Shown here: in pieces, positions 1 through 5,560 of the stretch | Layout: every line of letters begins with the position of its first letter | Numbering within the stretch: the first letter of the stretch is position 1 | Assembly (NCBI GenBank): GCA_026991065.1 | Contig: JALXCG010000507.1 | Span: 1-5,560 of the forward strand | DNA length: 5,560 nucleotides | Source: JALXCG01 sp026991065 [NCBI: Gemmatimonadota bacterium] | GTDB taxonomy: Bacteria > GCA-2686955 | Reading direction: 5' to 3' | The notes under the pieces: generated by a model | What the model saw: the letters and a program-made list of their open reading frames with translations, nothing else | Databases searched by the model: none | What the model was told of the DNA's origin: nothing | Position numbers and translations under genes: made by a program

Positions 1-17
1 TGGCTGAACGAAACCGG

Positions 18-4208
<4,191 letters not shown>

Positions 4209-4232
4209 GAAACCGCGTTTGGGATCTTTGAA

Positions 4233-4261
4233 TTGACATCTTGGCCGACTCCCCATAAGCT
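4233..4261 (+). promoter_or_regulatory. Putative sigma70-type promoter for rpsL-rpsG(-fusA)
   Basis: A perfect TTGACA lies at 4233-4238, 25 nt after the rpoC stop. At a 17-bp spacing, TAAGCT (4256-4261) matches the three most conserved -10 positions (T, A and final T) but not the middle three. CATAAG (4254-4259) is an alternative with a 15-bp spacer. Initiation would fall near 4267-4269, giving an rpsL leader of about 67 nt. This would let the str genes be transcribed separately from rpoBC, although read-through from rpoC is also likely because I see no terminator after rpoC. The prediction rests on sequence only. If the organism uses a Bacteroidota-type sigma factor the consensus may not apply; I saw no clear TAnnTTTG match here. 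Confidence 0.5.
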
Positions 4262-4269
4262 AGTCGGTC
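4243..4269 (+). repeat. Inverted repeat overlapping the putative rpsL promoter
   Basis: The arms GGCCGACT (4243-4250) and AGTCGGTC (4262-4269) form an 8-bp inverted repeat with one G-T wobble (4244/4268), around an 11-nt centre. The left arm lies in the promoter spacer and the right arm just after the -10, at the expected start site. The position suits an operator. It could equally be a weak hairpin if transcripts read through from rpoC. No T-run follows, so it is not an intrinsic terminator. Confidence 0.4.
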
Positions 4270-4296
4270 TGTACATAGCCAGAACATCGCAATACC

Positions 4297-4332
4297 CGCC
4301 CTCTTGAGGGGGCGAGGGCGTTACGGGAGGGC
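4297..4332 (+). promoter_or_regulatory. GC-rich rpsL leader with alternative pairings
   Basis: CGCCCTC (4297-4303) has three possible partners downstream. It can pair with GGGGGCG (4308-4314) around a TTGA tetraloop, with GAGGGCG (4314-4320) as a perfect 7-bp stem and 10-nt loop, or by six bases with GAGGGC (4327-4332), which overlaps the rpsL SD. The first two overlap at base 4314, and all three use the same left arm, so they exclude each other. The layout could switch the rpsL SD between free and occluded states, but no trigger is visible. Chance pairing in GC-rich DNA is the main alternative. Confidence 0.35.
4325..4330 (+). promoter_or_regulatory. Shine-Dalgarno of rpsL supporting the GTG start
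   Basis: GGGAGG ends 5 nt before the GTG at 4336. It is a strong SD at good spacing and, with the S12-like N-terminus that follows ([11 protein letters not shown]), it fixes the rpsL start despite the non-ATG codon. Confidence 0.8.
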
Positions 4333-4335
4333 AGG

Positions 4336-4710
4336 GTGCCCACAATCAGTCAGCTCGTCCGCAAGGGACGAAAGCAAGTTAAGAAGAAGACCAAGTCGCC
4401 CGCACTGCAGGCGTGCCCTCAGCGTCGGGGTGTCTGTACTCGCGTTTACACAACCACGCCGAAGAAGCCGAACTCGGCTCTGCGTAAGGTTGCGCGTGTT
4501 CGACTGACCACCGGGGTTGAAGTGACGGCATACATCCCTGGTGAAGGGCACAATCTTCAGGAGCACTCGATTGTGTTGATCCGCGGAGGTCGAGTTAAAG
4601 ACCTTCCCGGCGTGCGCTATCATGTGATCCGGGGAACGCTGGATACTGCGGGTGTCGATGGCCGAAATCGAGGCCGGTCGAAGTACGGAACGAAGAAACC
4701 GAAGAAGTAA
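4336..4710 (+). CDS. rpsL: 30S ribosomal protein S12
   Basis: S12 sits at the interface side of the 30S subunit next to the decoding centre and takes part in codon-anticodon proofreading. The 124-aa product is the usual length for the family. It has the basic N-terminal extension, the [25 protein letters not shown] core (residues 27-51), [10 protein letters not shown] (69-78) and [13 protein letters not shown] (84-96), and ends in the basic KYGTKKPKK. Lys43 and Lys88, the classic sites of streptomycin-resistance substitutions, are both wild type, so no S12-based resistance is indicated. Asp89, the residue methylthiolated by RimO in E. coli, is present. It starts with GTG behind a strong SD and is 54 nt upstream of rpsG, with which it is very probably co-transcribed. 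There is nothing abnormal in the protein. Confidence 0.98.
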   Translation: MPTISQLVRKGRKQVKKKTKSPALQACPQRRGVCTRVYTTTPKKPNSALRKVARVRLTTGVEVTAYIPGEGHNLQEHSIVLIRGGRVKDLPGVRYHVIRGTLDTAGVDGRNRGRSKYGTKKPKK

Positions 4711-4731
4711 TCGCACAGTCGAATCAATGCT

Positions 4732-4758
4732 GCTCGGGGGTGGACCCCTCGCCGGAGC
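4732..4758 (+). promoter_or_regulatory. rpsL-rpsG spacer hairpin covering the rpsG SD
   Basis: In this 54-nt spacer GGGG (4737-4740) can pair with CCCC (4745-4748) around TGGA, and GCTC (4732-4735) with GAGC (4755-4758), leaving an asymmetric internal loop. The outer stem includes most of GGAG (4754-4757), the presumed rpsG SD, which ends 7 nt before the ATG at 4765. In E. coli, S7 binds the rpsL-rpsG intercistronic mRNA and represses downstream translation, so a regulatory role is reasonable. No match to the E. coli S7 target was checked, and the spacer is shorter than the E. coli one. Confidence 0.35.
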
Positions 4759-4764
4759 CGAAGA

Positions 4765-5235
4765 ATGCCTCGTCGTAGAAAAGCCGCGAAACGTGAGATT
4801 CTCCCAGATCCAAAGTTTGGGAGCACCTTGGTCACACAGTTTGTCAATTCTCTCATGCTGGACGGCAAGAAAAGCAAGGCTGAGAGCGCCTTTTACGGTG
4901 CTCTTGATCGAGTGGAAGAGCAAACCGGTCAGAGTGGATTGACTGTGTTCAAGGAAGCAGTCAACAAGGTCCGCCCGGTTCTTGAGGTGAAGTCTCGCCG
5001 CGTTGGCGGCTCGACCTACCAGGTGCCGGTCGAGGTTCGCGCCGACCGGCGCACCGCGCTGGCGATTCGCTGGATTATCCAGTACAGCCGAGCCCGTGTC
5101 GGTCACTCGATGGCCGAGAAGTTGGCAGCGGAACTCACCGCGGCCGCGCGAGGTGAGGGGTTGGCCGTGAAGAAGCGCGAAGATACACACCGCATGGCAG
5201 ACGCGAACAAAGCGTTTTCCAATTACCGCTGGTAA
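4765..5235 (+). CDS. rpsG: 30S ribosomal protein S7
   Basis: S7 nucleates assembly of the 30S head by binding the 3' major domain of 16S rRNA, and lies near the E site. The 156-aa product is the standard bacterial length. Visible family features are the basic start [16 protein letters not shown] (15-20), the [14 protein letters not shown] helix signature (27-40), the beta-hairpin [19 protein letters not shown] (74-92), which reaches toward the E site, and the C-terminal [21 protein letters not shown] block (136-156). The ATG at 4765 follows a modest GGAG SD by 7 nt and gives the expected N-terminus. It lies between rpsL and fusA in the usual str-operon order, and in E. coli S7 is the operon's translational repressor. 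No insertion or truncation is seen. Confidence 0.98.
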   Translation: MPRRRKAAKREILPDPKFGSTLVTQFVNSLMLDGKKSKAESAFYGALDRVEEQTGQSGLTVFKEAVNKVRPVLEVKSRRVGGSTYQVPVEVRADRRTALAIRWIIQYSRARVGHSMAEKLAAELTAAARGEGLAVKKREDTHRMADANKAFSNYRW

Positions 5236-5241
5236 CGCATG

Positions 5242-5269
5242 GGTGGCCGGGGTCAATGCCTCGGTCGCC
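5242..5269 (+). promoter_or_regulatory. Hairpin immediately after rpsG
   Basis: Bases 5242-5252 pair without interruption with 5259-5269, giving an 11-bp stem that includes three G-U wobbles (5244/5267, 5246/5265, 5250/5261) and a TCAATG loop. It begins 7 nt after the rpsG stop. The sequence after it (GGTGCTGACTG) is not T-rich, so it is not an intrinsic terminator. It may protect the rpsL-rpsG 3' end, act as a processing site, or form part of a larger fusA leader structure. Confidence 0.5.
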
Positions 5270-5298
5270 GGTGCTGACTGCTAGAACGACACCAAATC

Positions 5299-5304
5299 GG
5301 AGGG
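5299..5304 (+). promoter_or_regulatory. Displaced SD-like GGAGGG upstream of fusA
   Basis: GGAGGG is the only strong SD-like motif in the rpsG-fusA spacer, but it ends 40 nt before the fusA ATG. The bases directly before that ATG (TTCTTTGTCAAAG) contain no SD. In-frame upstream starts are limited to TTG at 5336 and CTG at 5318 before the TAG at 5282, and neither improves the homology. If the intervening hairpin (5304-5331) folds, the motif would come to about 13 nt from the ATG through the folded structure. That is inference; the motif may be irrelevant. Confidence 0.35.
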
Positions 5305-5339
5305 CCGAGCCGGGCCGCTGCCCGGGTCGGCTTCTTTGT
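5302..5339 (+). terminator. Intrinsic-terminator-like hairpin just before fusA
   Basis: GCCGA (5304-5308) pairs with TCGGC (5327-5331). After one G-G mismatch (5309/5326), CCGGGC (5310-5315) pairs with GCCCGG (5320-5325), leaving a CGCT loop. Two G-U pairs could extend the base (5302-5303 with 5332-5333). TTCTTTGT (5332-5339) follows, a moderate T-tract, so the element has the form of a Rho-independent terminator or attenuator. Its T-tract ends only 5 nt before the fusA start codon, an unusual place for a full terminator within a str operon. Partial termination or a role in fusA translation is possible. Confidence 0.5.
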
Positions 5340-5344
5340 CAAAG

Positions 5345-5560
5345 ATGGCTGCAACGACACCGCTGAATAAGATCCGCAACATTGGCATCATGGCTCATAT
5401 TGATGCGGGAAAAACAACGACCACGGAACGGGTACTGTTCTATACCGGTCGCTTGCATCGCATGGGCGAAGTCCATGATGGTGGGGCCACCATGGATTGG
5501 ATGGAGCAGGAGAAGGAGCGTGGAATCACGATCACGTCTGCTGCTACCACGTGCGTATGG
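5345..5560 (+). CDS. fusA: Elongation factor G, N-terminal part (3' end outside window)
   Basis: EF-G is the GTPase that drives tRNA-mRNA translocation and, with RRF, ribosome recycling. Only the first 72 codons are present, open to the window edge. They include the G1/P-loop [13 protein letters not shown] (residues 17-29, with G22, K23 and T24) and the switch I/G2 segment [12 protein letters not shown] (58-69), with the essential Thr in RGITI at residue 62. The N-terminus [15 protein letters not shown] aligns without gap to E. coli EF-G (MARTTPIARYRNIGI), which supports the ATG at 5345 despite the missing [17 protein letters not shown] resembles FCB-group EF-G from memory. The position after rpsG makes this the str-operon copy. 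Without the rest of the gene, a paralogous EF-G2 cannot be strictly excluded but is unlikely. Confidence 0.96.
   Translation, partial: MAATTPLNKIRNIGIMAHIDAGKTTTTERVLFYTGRLHRMGEVHDGGATMDWMEQEKERGITITSAATTCVW

Noticed and set aside
4297-4320. Possible intrinsic terminator between rpoC and rpsL
   Set aside because: The GC-rich stem is followed by GTTACGGGAGG rather than a T-run, and it lies within about 20 nt of the rpsL SD. A leader structure fits better than a terminator.
4462-4602. Possible streptomycin-resistance allele of rpsL
   Set aside because: The known resistance positions Lys43 and Lys88 are both the wild-type lysine, and the surrounding motifs are standard.
4652-4942. 96-codon + strand frame across the rpsL-rpsG junction
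   Set aside because: It overlaps the end of rpsL and the start of rpsG out of frame, and has no recognisable product. Both overlapped genes are certain.
4321-5256. Antisense open frame (311 codons) spanning rpsL and rpsG
   Set aside because: It overlaps two complete, canonical ribosomal protein genes on the opposite strand, has no recognisable domain, and is best explained as a codon-bias shadow.
5336-5347. Upstream TTG (5336) as the fusA start
   Set aside because: It would add only three residues (M-S-K) that do not improve the alignment to EF-G, and it has no SD at normal spacing. ATG 5345 matches the conserved EF-G N-terminus exactly.

Overview
The window is an ordinary bacterial core-gene locus, all on the + strand: rpoC (RNA polymerase beta prime), then rpsL (S12), rpsG (S7) and the first 72 codons of fusA (EF-G). 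It joins the end of an rpoBC transcription unit to the start of a str (streptomycin) operon. I see no mobile element, CRISPR array, tRNA/rRNA, defence gene or accessory gene. All four proteins are intact and highly conserved where visible, with no frameshift.

Organism: a bacterium of moderately high GC, judged by eye. RpoC carries the large SI3 insertion inside the trigger loop, Leu rather than Met at the trigger-loop position before RTFH, and a short extra segment before the bridge helix. Its C-terminal core ends [10 protein letters not shown]. From memory these resemble the Bacteroidota/Chlorobiota/Fibrobacterota-Gemmatimonadota (FCB) side of the tree more than Proteobacteria, Firmicutes or Actinobacteria. 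The EF-G segment [15 protein letters not shown] fits the same picture. Phylum assignment is low-confidence inference; an uncultured FCB-related lineage is plausible.

Layout: rpoC fills 18-4208, and its true start may lie one base outside the window. A 127-bp gap (4209-4335) holds a perfect TTGACA -35 with a TAnnnT -10 at 17 bp, an inverted repeat over the promoter, and a GC-rich leader with mutually exclusive pairings, one of which would cover the rpsL Shine-Dalgarno (SD). rpsL (4336-4710, GTG start) is followed after 54 nt by rpsG (4765-5235). That spacer can fold so that the rpsG SD is in a stem, at the place where S7 represses the str operon in E. coli. The 109-nt rpsG-fusA spacer holds two strong hairpins. 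The second resembles an intrinsic terminator and ends just before the fusA ATG (5345), while the only good SD lies upstream of that hairpin.

Together the genes make the RNA polymerase catalytic subunit, two 30S proteins (decoding centre and head/E site) and the translocation GTPase. The proteins hold nothing unexpected; the regulatory interest is in the three intergenic spacers.
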